64,000 nt of DNA from Rhodopseudomonas pentothenatexigens (GCF_900218015.1 NZ_UFQQ01000009.1:62001-126000); one strand, 5' to 3'. Shown: positions 42,418 through 52,632, counted from the stretch's first letter. Program-made: numbers and translations. Notes: generated by a model from the letters alone, not told the origin.

Positions 42418-42870
42418 ATGGCTGAACGCCTCACCAAGTCTGCCGCGCGCAACGTGTTCTTCGGCGGCTCGGCCTTCTTCTTCGCGATCTTCGTCGGGCT
42501 CACCGCCCACAGCCATTATTACATCGCGACCAAGTCGACCGACGCCTCGACACTGACCCCGTCGGTGGCCCGCGGCAAACACGTCTGGGAAAAGAACTCC
42601 TGCATTAACTGCCACACCCTGCTCGGTGAGGGTGCGTATTTTGCTCCTGAACTCAGCAATGTCTGGGTGCGCTGGGGCGGCGACAAGGATCCGGCCCAGG
42701 CCCGCGAAATGCTGAAATCCTGGATGGCGTCGCAGCCCTCCGGCGTCCCGGGGCGGCGGCAGATGCCGCAATTCCACCTGACCGATCAGGAGGTCGGAGA
42801 TCTGGCTGATTTCCTGGAATGGACCAGCAAGATCAAGACCCAGAACTGGCCGCCGAACGACGCCGGCTGA
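42418..42870 (+). CDS. norC: Nitric oxide reductase cytochrome c subunit NorC
   Basis: A 150-residue membrane-anchored c-type cytochrome. One N-terminal helix (~13-31, VFFGGSAFFFAIFVGLTAH) anchors it. The heme site is C62-IN-C65-H66 (SCINCHTLLGEGAYFAPEL), with an axial Met in RRQMPQFHL. It passes electrons to NorB. GAAAAAGGA precedes ATG 42418. norB follows after 37 bases. Confidence 0.96.
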   Translation: MAERLTKSAARNVFFGGSAFFFAIFVGLTAHSHYYIATKSTDASTLTPSVARGKHVWEKNSCINCHTLLGEGAYFAPELSNVWVRWGGDKDPAQAREMLKSWMASQPSGVPGRRQMPQFHLTDQEVGDLADFLEWTSKIKTQNWPPNDAG

Positions 42871-42907
42871 ACCGACCCTCGCGCATCCGCATCAGAAAGA
42901 CCTCGTG

Positions 42908-44254
42908 ATGAAATACCAAACCCAAAAGGTCGCGTTGCTGTATTTCTACGGCGCGTTGACGCTGTTCCTCGCCCAGGTGACGTTCGGCGTGCTCGCCGGC
43001 ACCATCTACGTGCTGCCGAACACGCTCTCGGAGCTGCTGCCCTTCAACATCGTCCGGATGATCCACACCAATGCGCTGATCGTCTGGCTGCTGATGGGCT
43101 TCATGGGCTGCGCCTATTATCTGGTGCCCGAAGAAGCCGAGAACGAGCTGTTCAGCCCGTTGCTGGCGAAGCTGCAGTTCTGGCTGTTCTTCGGCGCCGC
43201 CGGCGCCGCCGTGGTCGGCTACCTGTTCCACTATCACGAGGGTCGCGAATTCCTCGAGCAGCCATTCGTGATCAAGATCGGCATCGTCGTGGTCTGCCTG
43301 ATCTTCCTGTTCAACATCACCATGACGGTGCTGAAGGGCCGCAAGACCACCATCACCAACATTCTGCTGTTCGGGCTGTGGGGCGTGGCGATCTTCTTCC
43401 TGTTTGCGTTCTACAACCCGATCAACCTCGCGCTCGACAAGATGTACTGGTGGTACGTCGTGCACCTCTGGGTCGAGGGCGTGTGGGAGCTGATCATGGC
43501 GTCGGTGCTGGCGTTTCTGATGATCAAGCTCAACGGCATCGATCGCGAAGTGGTCGAGAAATGGCTGTACGTCATCATCGGCCTCGCGCTGTTCTCCGGC
43601 ATTCTGGGCACCGGCCACCACTATTACTGGATCGGCGCGCCGGGCTATTGGCAGTGGATCGGCTCACTGTTCTCAACTCTCGAAGTCGCGCCGTTCTTCA
43701 CCATGGTGGTGTTCACCGTGCAGATGACCTGGAAGGCTGGGCGCAAGCACGAGAACCGCGCTGCACTGCTGTGGTCGGTGGGCTGCTCGGTGATGGCGTT
43801 CTTCGGTGCCGGCGTCTGGGGCTTCCTGCACACGCTGTCCAGCGTGAACTACTACACCCACGGCACCCAGGTCACCGCGGCGCACGGCCATCTCGCCTTC
43901 TTCGGCGCCTATGTGATGCTGAACCTGGCGATGATGACCTACGCCATCCCGCAGCTCCGCGGCCGCGCGCCTTACAATCAGGCGCTGTCGATCGCCAGCT
44001 TCTGGCTGATGTGCACGGCGATGAGCGTGATGACCTTCGCGCTGACCTTCGCCGGCATCATTCAGGTGCATCTGCAGCGCGTGCTCGGCCAGAGCTACAT
44101 GGAGGTGCAAGACCAGGTTGCGCTGTTCTACTGGGTGCGGCTCGGCTCCGGCGTCGCCGTGCTGATCTCCGCGCTGATGTTCGTCTGGGCGATTCTCGTC
44201 GCCGGACGCACCAAGCAGGCCACGCTCCCAGGCGCCCTGCAGCCGGCCGAATAG
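42908..44254 (+). CDS. norB: Nitric oxide reductase catalytic subunit NorB
   Basis: A 448-residue heme-copper-oxidase-family membrane protein with twelve predicted helices; it reduces 2 NO to N2O. Heme b and b3 and FeB histidines are visible in MIHTNALIVW, GTGHHYYWIG and AAHGHLAFFGAYVMLN. VHLWVEGVWELIMASVLAF carries the Glu and His near the FeB site. It lacks the quinol-oxidising extension of qNor, consistent with NorC as donor. ATG 42908 is used; the adjacent GTG 42905 is possible. Confidence 0.96.
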   Translation: MKYQTQKVALLYFYGALTLFLAQVTFGVLAGTIYVLPNTLSELLPFNIVRMIHTNALIVWLLMGFMGCAYYLVPEEAENELFSPLLAKLQFWLFFGAAGAAVVGYLFHYHEGREFLEQPFVIKIGIVVVCLIFLFNITMTVLKGRKTTITNILLFGLWGVAIFFLFAFYNPINLALDKMYWWYVVHLWVEGVWELIMASVLAFLMIKLNGIDREVVEKWLYVIIGLALFSGILGTGHHYYWIGAPGYWQWIGSLFSTLEVAPFFTMVVFTVQMTWKAGRKHENRAALLWSVGCSVMAFFGAGVWGFLHTLSSVNYYTHGTQVTAAHGHLAFFGAYVMLNLAMMTYAIPQLRGRAPYNQALSIASFWLMCTAMSVMTFALTFAGIIQVHLQRVLGQSYMEVQDQVALFYWVRLGSGVAVLISALMFVWAILVAGRTKQATLPGALQPAE

Positions 44255-44309
44255 GCTTCCCGGCGGCCACGGTGATCGTGGCCGCCTCTTTCCTCCCACG
44301 GAGATCGCC

Positions 44310-45122
44310 ATGAAGCCCGCTCTGCACGCCATCGACGCGACGCTGCCCGCTCCGCCACCCTACACGCCCGCCGGCAACGAACGCGCGCTGTTCGAACACG
44401 CCTGGAAGCGACGGGTGCCGCTGCTGCTGAAGGGGCCGACCGGCTGCGGCAAGACCCGCTTCGTCGCCCATATGGCGGCGCGGCTCGGCCTGCCGCTGTT
44501 CACCGTGTCCTGCCACGACGACCTCACCGCGGCGGATCTCACCGGCCGCTATCTGCTGAAGGGCGGCGAAACGGTGTGGGTCGATGGCCCGCTGACCCGC
44601 GCGGTGCGGGAAGGCGGCATCTGTTATCTCGACGAGGTGGTGGAGGCCCGCAAGGACGTCGCGGTGGTGCTGCATCCGCTGGCGGACGATCGCCGCGTGC
44701 TGCCGCTGGAGCGCACCGGCGAGGAGCTGCAGGCGCCGCCGCATTTCATGCTCGTGGTGTCGTACAACCCTGGTTACCAGAGCCTGCTCAAGGCGCTGAA
44801 GCCGTCCACCCGGCAGCGCTTCGCCGCTATCGAGTTCGGATTCCTTGCACCCGAGCAGGAGATCGCGGTGGTGGCCGCCGAGAGCGGTCTGCCGAGCGAG
44901 CGCGTCGCGCCGCTGGTCGCGCTCGCCGGCCGGCTGCGCAAACTCAAGGGTCACGATCTCGAAGAGGGCGTCTCCACCCGGCTATTGGTGTATTGCGCCA
45001 GCCTGATCGGCGAAGGCCTCCCGGTGCGCGACGCCGTGCTCGCCGGCCTGATCGAGCCGCTGACTGACGACGCGGATGTGAAGGCCGCGCTGATCGACGT
45101 CGCCGGCGCGGTGCTCGGGTGA
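44310..45122 (+). CDS. norQ: NorQ, MoxR-type AAA+ ATPase
   Basis: A 270-residue AAA+ protein of the CbbQ/NirQ/NorQ group. Walker A is GPTGCGKT (42-49), Walker B GGICYLDEVVEARKDV, and sensor elements appear in VVSYNPGYQSLLKALKPSTRQRF. With NorD it inserts the non-heme iron (FeB) of NorB. It follows norB by 55 bases. An interspersed repeat separates it from norD. Confidence 0.94.
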   Translation: MKPALHAIDATLPAPPPYTPAGNERALFEHAWKRRVPLLLKGPTGCGKTRFVAHMAARLGLPLFTVSCHDDLTAADLTGRYLLKGGETVWVDGPLTRAVREGGICYLDEVVEARKDVAVVLHPLADDRRVLPLERTGEELQAPPHFMLVVSYNPGYQSLLKALKPSTRQRFAAIEFGFLAPEQEIAVVAAESGLPSERVAPLVALAGRLRKLKGHDLEEGVSTRLLVYCASLIGEGLPVRDAVLAGLIEPLTDDADVKAALIDVAGAVLG

Positions 45123-45137
45123 CCTGATCTCGACGCG

Positions 45138-45234
45138 GTCATTCCGGGGCGCCGCGCAGCGGCGAACCCGGAATCACTCTCGACAACAATCTCGGGATTT
45201 CGGGTTCGCGAGCTGCGCTAGCGTCCCGAACGAC
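45138..45234. repeat. Interspersed palindromic repeat, family B, inside nor operon
   Basis: GTCATTCCGGGGCGC...GAACCCGGAATC at one side and GATTTCGGGTTCGCG...GCGTCCCGAACGAC at the other form inverted arms. A second copy is at 59275-59373. It fills almost the whole norQ-norD gap. Confidence 0.75.
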
Positions 45235-45260
45235 TCCCTGGGACTTCGCGGACTGACACC

Positions 45261-47171
45261 ATGCTCGACTTCCTCGAACTCGAAGAGACCGTCGGCCGTG
45301 CCTGGCATCGGCTGGTCGGGCGCGCCGCGAGCTATCCGGAGCATCCTGAGCACGCGGCGACGCTGAACGACTGCCGCGCCGCGCTCGGCGTGATGTATCG
45401 CGGGCTCGGTGGTGAGACTGCGGTGCAGCTTGCTGCGAGCAGCGCGCGCACCTCCGGACATCGGCTCGGTTGGCGGCAGCGTATCGGGCTCGGCGAGGAG
45501 CGGCTGATGCAGCCCGGCCGCGACGACGCGACGTTGTTTTTGCCCGACCGCATCGCGCTGTTCGCCGATGTCGATCTCAATCGCGCGTTGTATCGCTGGC
45601 TGGCGGCGTGGTTTGCGGTGGCGCCGGACGGCAGGGTGCAGGAAGCCGATCCGCTGCGGCGCGACGTTCTGCTGCTGCGACGGGCATACGCGACGACGCA
45701 ACAGGTGCTGGCCGCCTATCCCGGTCTCCGCGGCTCCTACCATCAACTTGCGGCAGCGACGGCTGCGGCGCGGCCACGCCGGGCGTTGCCGCGGATGGAG
45801 AGCGATCTCGAAACGGCGATCCAGGCGCTGCTCGGTGCGGACGTGACGCCGGACACCGAGCTGTGGCGGATGATCGTGACCGATGGCGAGATCTCCGTGA
45901 ACTCGCCGCCGGGTTATCAGCCGTTCCTGCCGTGCCCGTTGTGGGGCGAGGTCTGGACCCGCGACGTCGAGGATCCGGGCCGCGATCCCGACGAAACCGA
46001 CGAGGCGACGTCCAAGTCATGTTCGGAGCCACGGCGCAAGGCGGCAAAGCGGAAGGCGGACGATGGGCCGAGGCGCGATCCCTTGGCGCTCAACCGGTTC
46101 GAGAAGATCCTGGCGATGGCCGAGATGGTCAATGTCGATCGGCCGACCGACGAGGATGACGACGAACATGCCGACAAGGCGGCCGACGATCTCGACGAGA
46201 TCACCATCGGCAAATCCACCAAGAAGCCCGCGAGCAAATTCCGCTTCGATCTCGATCTGCCGCCGCAGGCGATCGAACACAGCCGGCTCACCGCCGGCAA
46301 ACTGTATCCGGAATGGGACTACAAGCGCGGCGGTTACCTCGCAGACCATTGCCGGGTGCTGGCGCAGGTGGCACCGGAGCAGGGCGAGGCATGGCAATGC
46401 GGTGAGGCGACACGGGCGCTGATCAAACGGGTGCGGCGCCAGTTCGAAGCGCTGCGCCCGCGGCACGAGGTGCTGCGGGCGCAAGCCGACGGTCATGATC
46501 TCGATCTCGACGCGCTGGTGCGCTCGCGCTGCGAGATCGCCGCCGGCGACGGTGGCTTCGACCGCTTCCATCTCGCGGCCCGGCCGCAGGCGCGCGATCT
46601 GGCGGTGACGCTGCTGGTCGATGTCTCGTTGTCGACCGATGCCTGGATCGACAACCGCCGCGTGCTCGACGTCGAGAAGGAAGCGCTGACGGTGCTGGCC
46701 CATGGCATCGAAGCCTGCGGCGATCAGCACAGCATCCTGACCTTCACGTCGCGGCGCCGGGATTGGGTGCGGGTCGAGACGGTGAAGGGCTTTAACGAGA
46801 GCATGAGCCCGCTGGTCGAACGGAGGATCGCCGCGCTGAAGCCGGGTTACTACACGCGGATCGGCGCGGCGCTCCGCCATGCCGGCGCCGAGCTGGCCAG
46901 GCAGCCGCAGCGCAAGAAGCTGCTGTTGGTGCTGACCGACGGCAAGCCCAACGACGTCGACCATTACGAGGGCCGGTTCGCGCTCGAGGACAGCCGCAGG
47001 GCGGTGCAGGAATCGCGCCGCAGCGGCATCGCGGTGTTCGGCGTCACCATCGATGTCGACGCGCAGGCGTATTTCCCGACGCTGTTCGGCCGCGCCGGCT
47101 ATGCCATCGTCGGCCACATCGGCCGGCTGCCGGCGGCGCTGCCCGGCATCTATCGCAATCTGATGGGGTGA
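45261..47171 (+). CDS. norD: NorD, von Willebrand factor A domain protein
   Basis: A 636-residue cytoplasmic protein. The N-terminal ~400 residues contain an acidic, Lys/Asp-rich stretch (DEDDDEHADKAADDLDE). The C-terminal VWA domain has the MIDAS motif (VTLLVDVSLSTDAW, with DxSxS), then TFTSRRRDW and LLLVLTDGKPNDVDHYEG. NorD partners NorQ for cofactor insertion into NorB. The stop codon lies in the left arm of a perfect hairpin shared with the converging FNT gene. Confidence 0.93.
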   Translation: MLDFLELEETVGRAWHRLVGRAASYPEHPEHAATLNDCRAALGVMYRGLGGETAVQLAASSARTSGHRLGWRQRIGLGEERLMQPGRDDATLFLPDRIALFADVDLNRALYRWLAAWFAVAPDGRVQEADPLRRDVLLLRRAYATTQQVLAAYPGLRGSYHQLAAATAAARPRRALPRMESDLETAIQALLGADVTPDTELWRMIVTDGEISVNSPPGYQPFLPCPLWGEVWTRDVEDPGRDPDETDEATSKSCSEPRRKAAKRKADDGPRRDPLALNRFEKILAMAEMVNVDRPTDEDDDEHADKAADDLDEITIGKSTKKPASKFRFDLDLPPQAIEHSRLTAGKLYPEWDYKRGGYLADHCRVLAQVAPEQGEAWQCGEATRALIKRVRRQFEALRPRHEVLRAQADGHDLDLDALVRSRCEIAAGDGGFDRFHLAARPQARDLAVTLLVDVSLSTDAWIDNRRVLDVEKEALTVLAHGIEACGDQHSILTFTSRRRDWVRVETVKGFNESMSPLVERRIAALKPGYYTRIGAALRHAGAELARQPQRKKLLLVLTDGKPNDVDHYEGRFALEDSRRAVQESRRSGIAVFGVTIDVDAQAYFPTLFGRAGYAIVGHIGRLPAALPGIYRNLMG

Positions 47172-47188
47172 GCGGCCGGGGCCGCTCA
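47169..47188. terminator. Perfect hairpin spanning both convergent stop codons
   Basis: TGAGCGGCC-GG-GGCCGCTCA: the left arm starts with the norD stop, the right arm ends with the reversed FNT-gene stop. No T-run. A likely bidirectional terminator or 3' stabiliser. Confidence 0.6.
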
Positions 47189-48058
47189 CTTCATTTCCTT
47201 CATCACCTGGGCGTAGGTCAGCAGCGCGAACAGCGCGGTGCCGCCGAACACGTTGCCGATCAGCACCGGCGCGATGAACCCGCCGAGCACCTGGACGACG
47301 CTGACCGAGCCGTCCCACATCAGCATGAAAGCCTCCATGCTGCCGGCGACGATATGCAGGAAGCCGCCGGCCGAAATCAGCCAGGTCATGACGATGATGA
47401 TCCAGACCTGGCTGCCTTCGGCGCTCGGCAGCAGCCACACCATCGCGGCGATCAGGAAGCCGGCGGCGATCGCCCTGAACATCGAATCGAGCCAGCCATA
47501 GGCCAGCGCATGCCGGCTGAGCTCGAGCATTTCGCGCTTGAGATCGGGATCGATGGCCGGCGTGAAACTGCAGAACGCCGCCGCGAACAGCGTGCCGGCG
47601 AAATTCGCCAGCAGCACCACCGCCCACAAGCGCGCCGCGCGGCCGAGATTGCCGATCGACCAATCGGCGATCACCGGCAGCACCACCGTGATGGTGTTCT
47701 CGGTGAACAACTGCTGGCGTCCCAGCACCACCATCAGAAAGCCGATCGAGTAGCCGAAACTGGTGACGAGCAGCCGCCAGCCTGCGGGTTCAAGATGCTG
47801 CTGCAGCACCGCCTGCGCCAGCAATGAGAAACTGATCGACAGGCCGGCGGCGAGCCCCGACCACCACAGCGACACCACCGGCCGTGCCATTTCCTCTTCG
47901 CCCAGCCGGCGGACGATCTCGTAGATGACCGGCGTGCGCGGCGTCGATCGCGCTTCGACGTCCTCTACCTCGCGCTCGGAGATCGGCGCATGGTTGGCCG
48001 GCGTGTCGGCGGCGACGCGGGTCGAGTCGGGCGAATGATAATGCTGCGCTGACGCCAT
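47186..48058 (-). CDS. Formate/nitrite transporter (FNT) family channel
   Basis: A 290-residue protein with six membrane helices and a long hydrophilic N-terminus (~60 residues). FNT features are visible (LWWSGLAAGLSISFSLLAQAVLQ, GRQQLFTENTITVVLPV, VVLLANFAGTLFAAAF, and FLHIVAGSMEAFMLMWDG). The subgroup resembles YfdC rather than FocA. Position next to nor genes makes nitrite or another small monovalent anion conceivable, but the converging orientation gives no operon link. Confidence 0.85.
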   Translation of the reverse strand: MASAQHYHSPDSTRVAADTPANHAPISEREVEDVEARSTPRTPVIYEIVRRLGEEEMARPVVSLWWSGLAAGLSISFSLLAQAVLQQHLEPAGWRLLVTSFGYSIGFLMVVLGRQQLFTENTITVVLPVIADWSIGNLGRAARLWAVVLLANFAGTLFAAAFCSFTPAIDPDLKREMLELSRHALAYGWLDSMFRAIAAGFLIAAMVWLLPSAEGSQVWIIIVMTWLISAGGFLHIVAGSMEAFMLMWDGSVSVVQVLGGFIAPVLIGNVFGGTALFALLTYAQVMKEMK

Positions 48059-48211
48059 CGATCACCTCGGTTGCGCGGGGGCACGCACGGGATCGCGCCG
48101 CCCTCGGAACCCCTGTCAAGCAGGACCAGCGGTCGAAGTTCCAGCCGGACGCCGCCACGACGTGGCGTTCGCTGCGTAGCATCCGCGGTTGTGTTTCGTT
48201 CGGGACGTTGG

Positions 48212-49420
48212 TCAGGCCTGGGCGGCAGCCCAGTTCGGGAACGGATCGGGTAGCTGCCGCCACGCATCCGGCGTGAACTCCGTATCTTCGCCGACGAGGC
48301 ACAGATCGAGCTGGCGGCGCAGTGCAGTCTCGTCCATCTCGCCGGTGCCGATGAACACGATCTCCTGGCGGCGGTCGCCCCAGACGGGATCGAAATACGG
48401 CTTCATCGCCTCGTGCCAGTCGGCGCTGTCCGGCCAGTGCGTCTTCGGCACCGCCGACCACCACAGCCCGCGCTTGGAGGTCCGGACCATCGCGCCGGCC
48501 TGCGCGATTTCGCCGACGTGCTGCGGCCGCGTCGCCAGCCAGAAGAAGCCCTTGGCGCGGATCACGCCCGGCCAGCTCCGATTGCAGAACGACTGAAAGC
48601 GCAGCGGATGAAACGGCCGCCGCGCGCGATACACGAACGAGCGGATGCCGTATTCCTCGGTCTCGGGAACGTGATCGGCGAAGCCGTTCAGCTCCTTGAA
48701 CCACAGCGGATGCTGGTGCGCGCGCTCGAAATCGAACAGCCCGGTGTGCAGCACCGACGACAGCGGCACGTCGCCGAAATCGGCCTCGATGATCTTGGCA
48801 TCCGAGTTCAGCGCCCGCACGATCGACCGCGCGGTCTCGCGCCGGCTCGGCGAGGTTGCAGAGACCTTGTTGAGCACGATGACATCGGCGAATTCGATCT
48901 GCTCGACTAAAAGATCGACCAGAGTGCGCTCGTCGTCGTCGCCGGCGACCTCGCCGCGATCGCACAGGAACTCCTGGCTGGAGTAGTTCGCCAGCAGGCT
49001 GGCGGTGTCGACCACCGTCACCATGGTGTCGAGCCGGGCGATGTCCGACAGGCTGTCGCCGTTCTCGTCGCGGAATTCGAACGTCGCGGCCACCGGCAGC
49101 GGCTCGGCGATCCCGGTGGATTCGATCACCAGCGCGTCGAACCGGCCGCTCTCGGCGAGCTTGCGGACTTCGACCAGCAGATCTTCGCGCAGCGTGCAGC
49201 AGATACAGCCGTTGGTCATCTCGACCAGAGTTTCCTCCGACCGCGTCAGCCCGCCGTCCTGACGCACCAGCTCGGCGTCGATGTTCACCTCGCTCATGTC
49301 GTTGACGATCACCGCCAGACGCCGCCCCTCCCGATTGGCCAGCATCCGGTTGAGCAAGGTGGTTTTGCCGGCGCCGAGAAAGCCGGACAGTACGGTAACC
49401 GGGAGCAGGGGGTGATCCAT
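48212..49420 (-). CDS. COG0523 GTPase (CobW/ZigA-like metallochaperone), Zur-controlled
   Basis: A 402-residue G3E GTPase. P-loop GFLGAGKTT (13-21), Walker [10 protein letters not shown], the CxCC metal site in [13 protein letters not shown] and NKVS guanine specificity element are all present, followed by the CobW C-terminal domain. A Zur-box-like sequence 44 bases upstream of the start marks it as the zinc-starvation branch (ZigA/YciC type), which moves zinc to client enzymes, and not a cobalamin enzyme. No cob genes are near. Confidence 0.9.
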   Translation of the reverse strand: MDHPLLPVTVLSGFLGAGKTTLLNRMLANREGRRLAVIVNDMSEVNIDAELVRQDGGLTRSEETLVEMTNGCICCTLREDLLVEVRKLAESGRFDALVIESTGIAEPLPVAATFEFRDENGDSLSDIARLDTMVTVVDTASLLANYSSQEFLCDRGEVAGDDDERTLVDLLVEQIEFADVIVLNKVSATSPSRRETARSIVRALNSDAKIIEADFGDVPLSSVLHTGLFDFERAHQHPLWFKELNGFADHVPETEEYGIRSFVYRARRPFHPLRFQSFCNRSWPGVIRAKGFFWLATRPQHVGEIAQAGAMVRTSKRGLWWSAVPKTHWPDSADWHEAMKPYFDPVWGDRRQEIVFIGTGEMDETALRRQLDLCLVGEDTEFTPDAWRQLPDPFPNWAAAQA

Positions 49421-49463
49421 GACGGGAGAGACCTTCGATTGCAGGCAATAGCGGGTTGCGATT

Positions 49464-49486
49464 GAAATGTTATAACGTTACATATC
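49464..49486. promoter_or_regulatory. Zur box upstream of COG0523 GTPase
   Basis: GAAATGTTATA-ACG-TTACATATC, nearly the proteobacterial Zur consensus (GAAATGTTATA then a roughly mirrored half), in an AT-rich spot. Position suits repression of the leftward GTPase gene when zinc is plentiful. Confidence 0.65.
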
Positions 49487-49748
49487 CAATCAGCAAGCCA
49501 TCCGACCAGGCGCCGCGCGGACGCCGTTCAATTGTTTGTGCGCAGCCGGCGTGACCCCGGCATTGCACGCGATCATGGTTGTCCCACGGGGCTGGCCCCG
49601 GACCGTGCGTCCGGCGACCATTGAGAGGCCGCTGGTTCTGCAGTAAGGCTTATCGATGGTCGCTTCGCTTCGGCGCGCCTTTCACTGAAGCCCTGTTTTC
49701 GGCCGCCGGCGCGCCCTCCGGCGACGGACATTTTCACGGAACAGTTCA
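49487..49748. other. Untranslated region before ilvD
   Basis: Together with the Zur site, the gap 49421-49748 is 328 bases without a gene. Two small hairpins are visible (GGGGC-T-GGCCCC near 49580 and CGGAC-CGTGC-GTCCG near 49598), but no branched-chain-codon leader peptide or T-run, so attenuation cannot be claimed. Confidence 0.3.
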
Positions 49749-51599
49749 ATGCCTGCTTATCGATCGAGAACGACGACCCACGGCCGCAACATGGCCGGCG
49801 CGCGCGGCCTGTGGCGCGCCACCGGTATGAAGGATTCCGATTTCGGCAAGCCGATCATCGCGGTGGTCAATTCGTTCACCCAGTTCGTGCCCGGCCACGT
49901 CCATCTCAAGGACCTCGGCCAGCTCGTCGCGCGCGAGATCGAAGCCGCCGGCGGCGTCGCCAAGGAGTTCAACACCATCGCGGTCGACGACGGCATCGCG
50001 ATGGGCCACGACGGCATGCTGTATTCGCTGCCGTCGCGCGAGCTGATCGCCGACAGCGTCGAGTATATGGTCAATGCGCACTGCGCCGACGCGATGGTGT
50101 GCATCTCCAATTGCGACAAGATCACGCCCGGCATGCTGATGGCGGCGATGCGGCTGAACATTCCGGCCGTGTTCGTCTCCGGCGGCCCGATGGAAGCCGG
50201 CAAGGTGGTGCTGAAGGGCAAGACCCACGCAGTCGATCTGATCGACGCGATGGTCGCCGCTGCCGACAGCGCGATGAGCGACGAAGACGTGCAGACGATG
50301 GAGCGCTCGGCGTGCCCGACCTGCGGCTCGTGCTCGGGCATGTTCACCGCCAATTCGATGAACTGCCTCACCGAAGCGCTCGGGCTGTCGCTGCCCGGCA
50401 ACGGCTCGGTGCTCGCCACCCACGCCGATCGCAAGCGGCTGTTCGTCGAGGCCGGCCACACCATCGTCGATCTGGCGCGACGCTACTACGAGCGCGACGA
50501 CTCCTCGGTTCTGCCGCGCAACATCGCTAACTTCAAGGCGTTCGAGAACGCTATGACGCTCGATATCGCGATGGGCGGCTCGACCAACACCGTGCTGCAT
50601 CTGCTGGCTGCCGCGCGCGAGGCCGAACTCGATTTCTCGATGAAGGATATCGACCGGTTGTCGCGCCGGGTGCCGTGCCTCAGCAAGATCGCGCCGTCGG
50701 TCTCCGACGTGCACATGGAAGACGTGCATCGCGCCGGAGGCATCATGGCCATCCTCGGCGAACTCGACCGCGGCGGGCTGCTCGACACCTCTTGCGCCAC
50801 GGTGCACTCAGAAACGCTGGGCGCAGCGCTGGCGCGCTGGGACATCCGCCAGAGCAACAGCGAGAGCGTCCGCACCTTCTTCCGGGCGGCGCCGGGCGGT
50901 GTGCCGTCGCAGACCGCGTTCAGCCAGGAGCGTCGCTACGACGAGCTCGATCTCGATCGTGAGAAGGGCGTGATCCGTGACGTTGCGCATGCGTTCAGCA
51001 AGGACGGCGGCCTCGCCGTGCTGTACGGCAACATCGCGCAGGACGGCTGCATCGTGAAGACCGCAGGCGTCGACGCCTCGATCCTGACCTTCTCCGGCCC
51101 GGTCAAGGTGTTCGAGAGCCAGGACGACGCGGTGTCGGCGATCCTGACCAACAAGATCGTCGCCGGCGACGTCGTGGTGATCCGCTACGAAGGTCCGCGC
51201 GGCGGCCCGGGCATGCAGGAGATGCTGTATCCGACCAGCTACCTGAAATCGAAGGGCCTCGGCAAAGCCTGTGCGCTGATCACCGACGGCCGGTTCTCCG
51301 GCGGCACGTCGGGCCTTTCGATCGGTCACGTCTCGCCGGAAGCGGCCGAGGGCGGACCGATCGCGCTGGTGCGTGACGGCGACCGGATATCGATCGATAT
51401 TCCGAACCGGACCATCTCGCTGGATGTCTCCGAGGCCGAACTGGCAAAGCGCAACGAGGAAGAGCGGGCGCGGGGCGATCAAGCCTTCACGCCCAAGGAT
51501 CGCAAGCGCAACGTCTCGGCGGCGCTGCAGGCCTATGCGATGCTGACCACCAGCGCCGCCAACGGCGCGGTCCGCGACGTCAAGCGGCGGGGACGGTAA
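49749..51599 (+). CDS. ilvD: Dihydroxy-acid dehydratase
   Basis: A 616-residue cytoplasmic Fe-S enzyme that dehydrates 2,3-dihydroxy-acids to 2-keto acids in valine, isoleucine and leucine (and pantothenate) synthesis. Conserved elements include [52 protein letters not shown] with the cluster Cys residues, and [21 protein letters not shown] near the C-terminus. The length matches E. coli IlvD (616). It appears monocistronic; a repeat and then a converging gene follow. Confidence 0.97.
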   Translation: MPAYRSRTTTHGRNMAGARGLWRATGMKDSDFGKPIIAVVNSFTQFVPGHVHLKDLGQLVAREIEAAGGVAKEFNTIAVDDGIAMGHDGMLYSLPSRELIADSVEYMVNAHCADAMVCISNCDKITPGMLMAAMRLNIPAVFVSGGPMEAGKVVLKGKTHAVDLIDAMVAAADSAMSDEDVQTMERSACPTCGSCSGMFTANSMNCLTEALGLSLPGNGSVLATHADRKRLFVEAGHTIVDLARRYYERDDSSVLPRNIANFKAFENAMTLDIAMGGSTNTVLHLLAAAREAELDFSMKDIDRLSRRVPCLSKIAPSVSDVHMEDVHRAGGIMAILGELDRGGLLDTSCATVHSETLGAALARWDIRQSNSESVRTFFRAAPGGVPSQTAFSQERRYDELDLDREKGVIRDVAHAFSKDGGLAVLYGNIAQDGCIVKTAGVDASILTFSGPVKVFESQDDAVSAILTNKIVAGDVVVIRYEGPRGGPGMQEMLYPTSYLKSKGLGKACALITDGRFSGGTSGLSIGHVSPEAAEGGPIALVRDGDRISIDIPNRTISLDVSEAELAKRNEEERARGDQAFTPKDRKRNVSAALQAYAMLTTSAANGAVRDVKRRGR

Positions 51600-51678
51600 G
51601 CTGAACTAAGCGGCTGACTTTCGGCGGGCCAGTTCTGTGTTGATCAACTCAGAGCTGCCCGCTACCGAGCGCGATACA

Positions 51679-51812
51679 AGTACCTCCTCATGGTGAGGAG
51701 GCGCGAAGCGCCGTCTCGAACCATGGGCCACAAGCACCCGTGGCCTCATCCTTCGAGACGCCCCGGCTGCGCCCTTCGGGCTACGCCGCGGCTCCTCAGG
51801 ATGAGGACGTCG
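51679..51812. repeat. Interspersed palindromic repeat, family C
   Basis: TACCTCCTCATGGTGAGGAGGCGC at the left pairs with GCGGCTCCTCAGGATGAGGACG at the right, and inner CGTCTCGAA / TTCGAGACG pair perfectly. It lies between the convergent ilvD and glutamine amidotransferase genes. (Single copy in this window.). Confidence 0.7.
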
Positions 51813-51828
51813 TGCATGATGCTGCGCC

Positions 51829-52632
51829 CTAGCCCGAACGCCTCAGCGCGGCCGGCCGCTGCCGAGCGGCGCGATACGCGGTGACCGCTTCGCCGAAAGC
51901 GAGAAACAGCGCGCGGTTGATCGGATTGACCTGCGGATCGTATTCGGCGTGCCACTGCACGCCGAGCGCGAAGCCGGGCGCATCGGCAATGCGGATCGCC
52001 TCGATGGTGCCGTCTTCTGCGACGCCTTCGATCACGACGCGCGGGCCGGGCTCGAGAATGCCCTGGCCGTGCAGCGAATTCACCCGGATCAGATCGCGGC
52101 CGAGCAGCCGCGCGAATTCGCCACCTTGGGTGAGCTGCACGTCGTGGCGATCGGCGAACACCACGGTCGGATCGGGATGGATCTCGCCATTCTCCAGCCG
52201 CGGCATACGGTGATTGAGTCGTCCCGGCAATTCGCGGATCTCCGGATGCAGCGAGCCGCCATAGGCGACGTTCATCTCCTGAAAGCCGCGGCAGATCCCG
52301 AACAGCGGCACGCCGCGCTCGACGCAGGTGCGCACCAGCGCCAGCGCCAGCTCGTCGCGCGGCTGGTCGTAGGGTTCGTGGCGGGGATTGGGCTCGGTCT
52401 TGAAGTAGGTCGGATGCACATTGGCCCGGCCGCCGGTCAGCAGGATGCCGTCGACCACCGTCAGCAGGTCCTCGATCTCGGTGAACTCGGACGAGCCGCC
52501 GAACATCAGCGGCAGCGCGCCGGCGACGTCGGCCACCGCCCGCAGGTTGCGCTCGCCCACATGCTGGACGGCAAATCGATTATCGACGAGATGAGCGTTG
52601 CCGATCACGCCGATCACCGCTCTGCCAGTCAT
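51829..52632 (-). CDS. Class I glutamine amidotransferase-like hydrolase (PuuD family)
   Basis: A 267-residue gamma-glutamyl hydrolase-type protein. The nucleophile elbow is FGICRGFQEMNV (C114) and the catalytic His is in GVQWHAEYD. Also typical are ILLTGGRANVHPTYF and NSLHGQGI. PuuD enzymes cleave gamma-glutamyl-GABA in putrescine breakdown. No other puu gene is nearby, so another gamma-glutamyl amide is possible. ATG 52632 has GGGAGG upstream. It is divergent from the ClC gene (245-base gap, nothing recognised). Confidence 0.87.
   Translation of the reverse strand: MTGRAVIGVIGNAHLVDNRFAVQHVGERNLRAVADVAGALPLMFGGSSEFTEIEDLLTVVDGILLTGGRANVHPTYFKTEPNPRHEPYDQPRDELALALVRTCVERGVPLFGICRGFQEMNVAYGGSLHPEIRELPGRLNHRMPRLENGEIHPDPTVVFADRHDVQLTQGGEFARLLGRDLIRVNSLHGQGILEPGPRVVIEGVAEDGTIEAIRIADAPGFALGVQWHAEYDPQVNPINRALFLAFGEAVTAYRAARQRPAALRRSG

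Noticed and set aside
49579-49830. 83-codon ORF upstream of and overlapping ilvD
   Set aside because: No ribosome site, Arg/Pro/Ala-rich composition and overlap with the conserved ilvD start.
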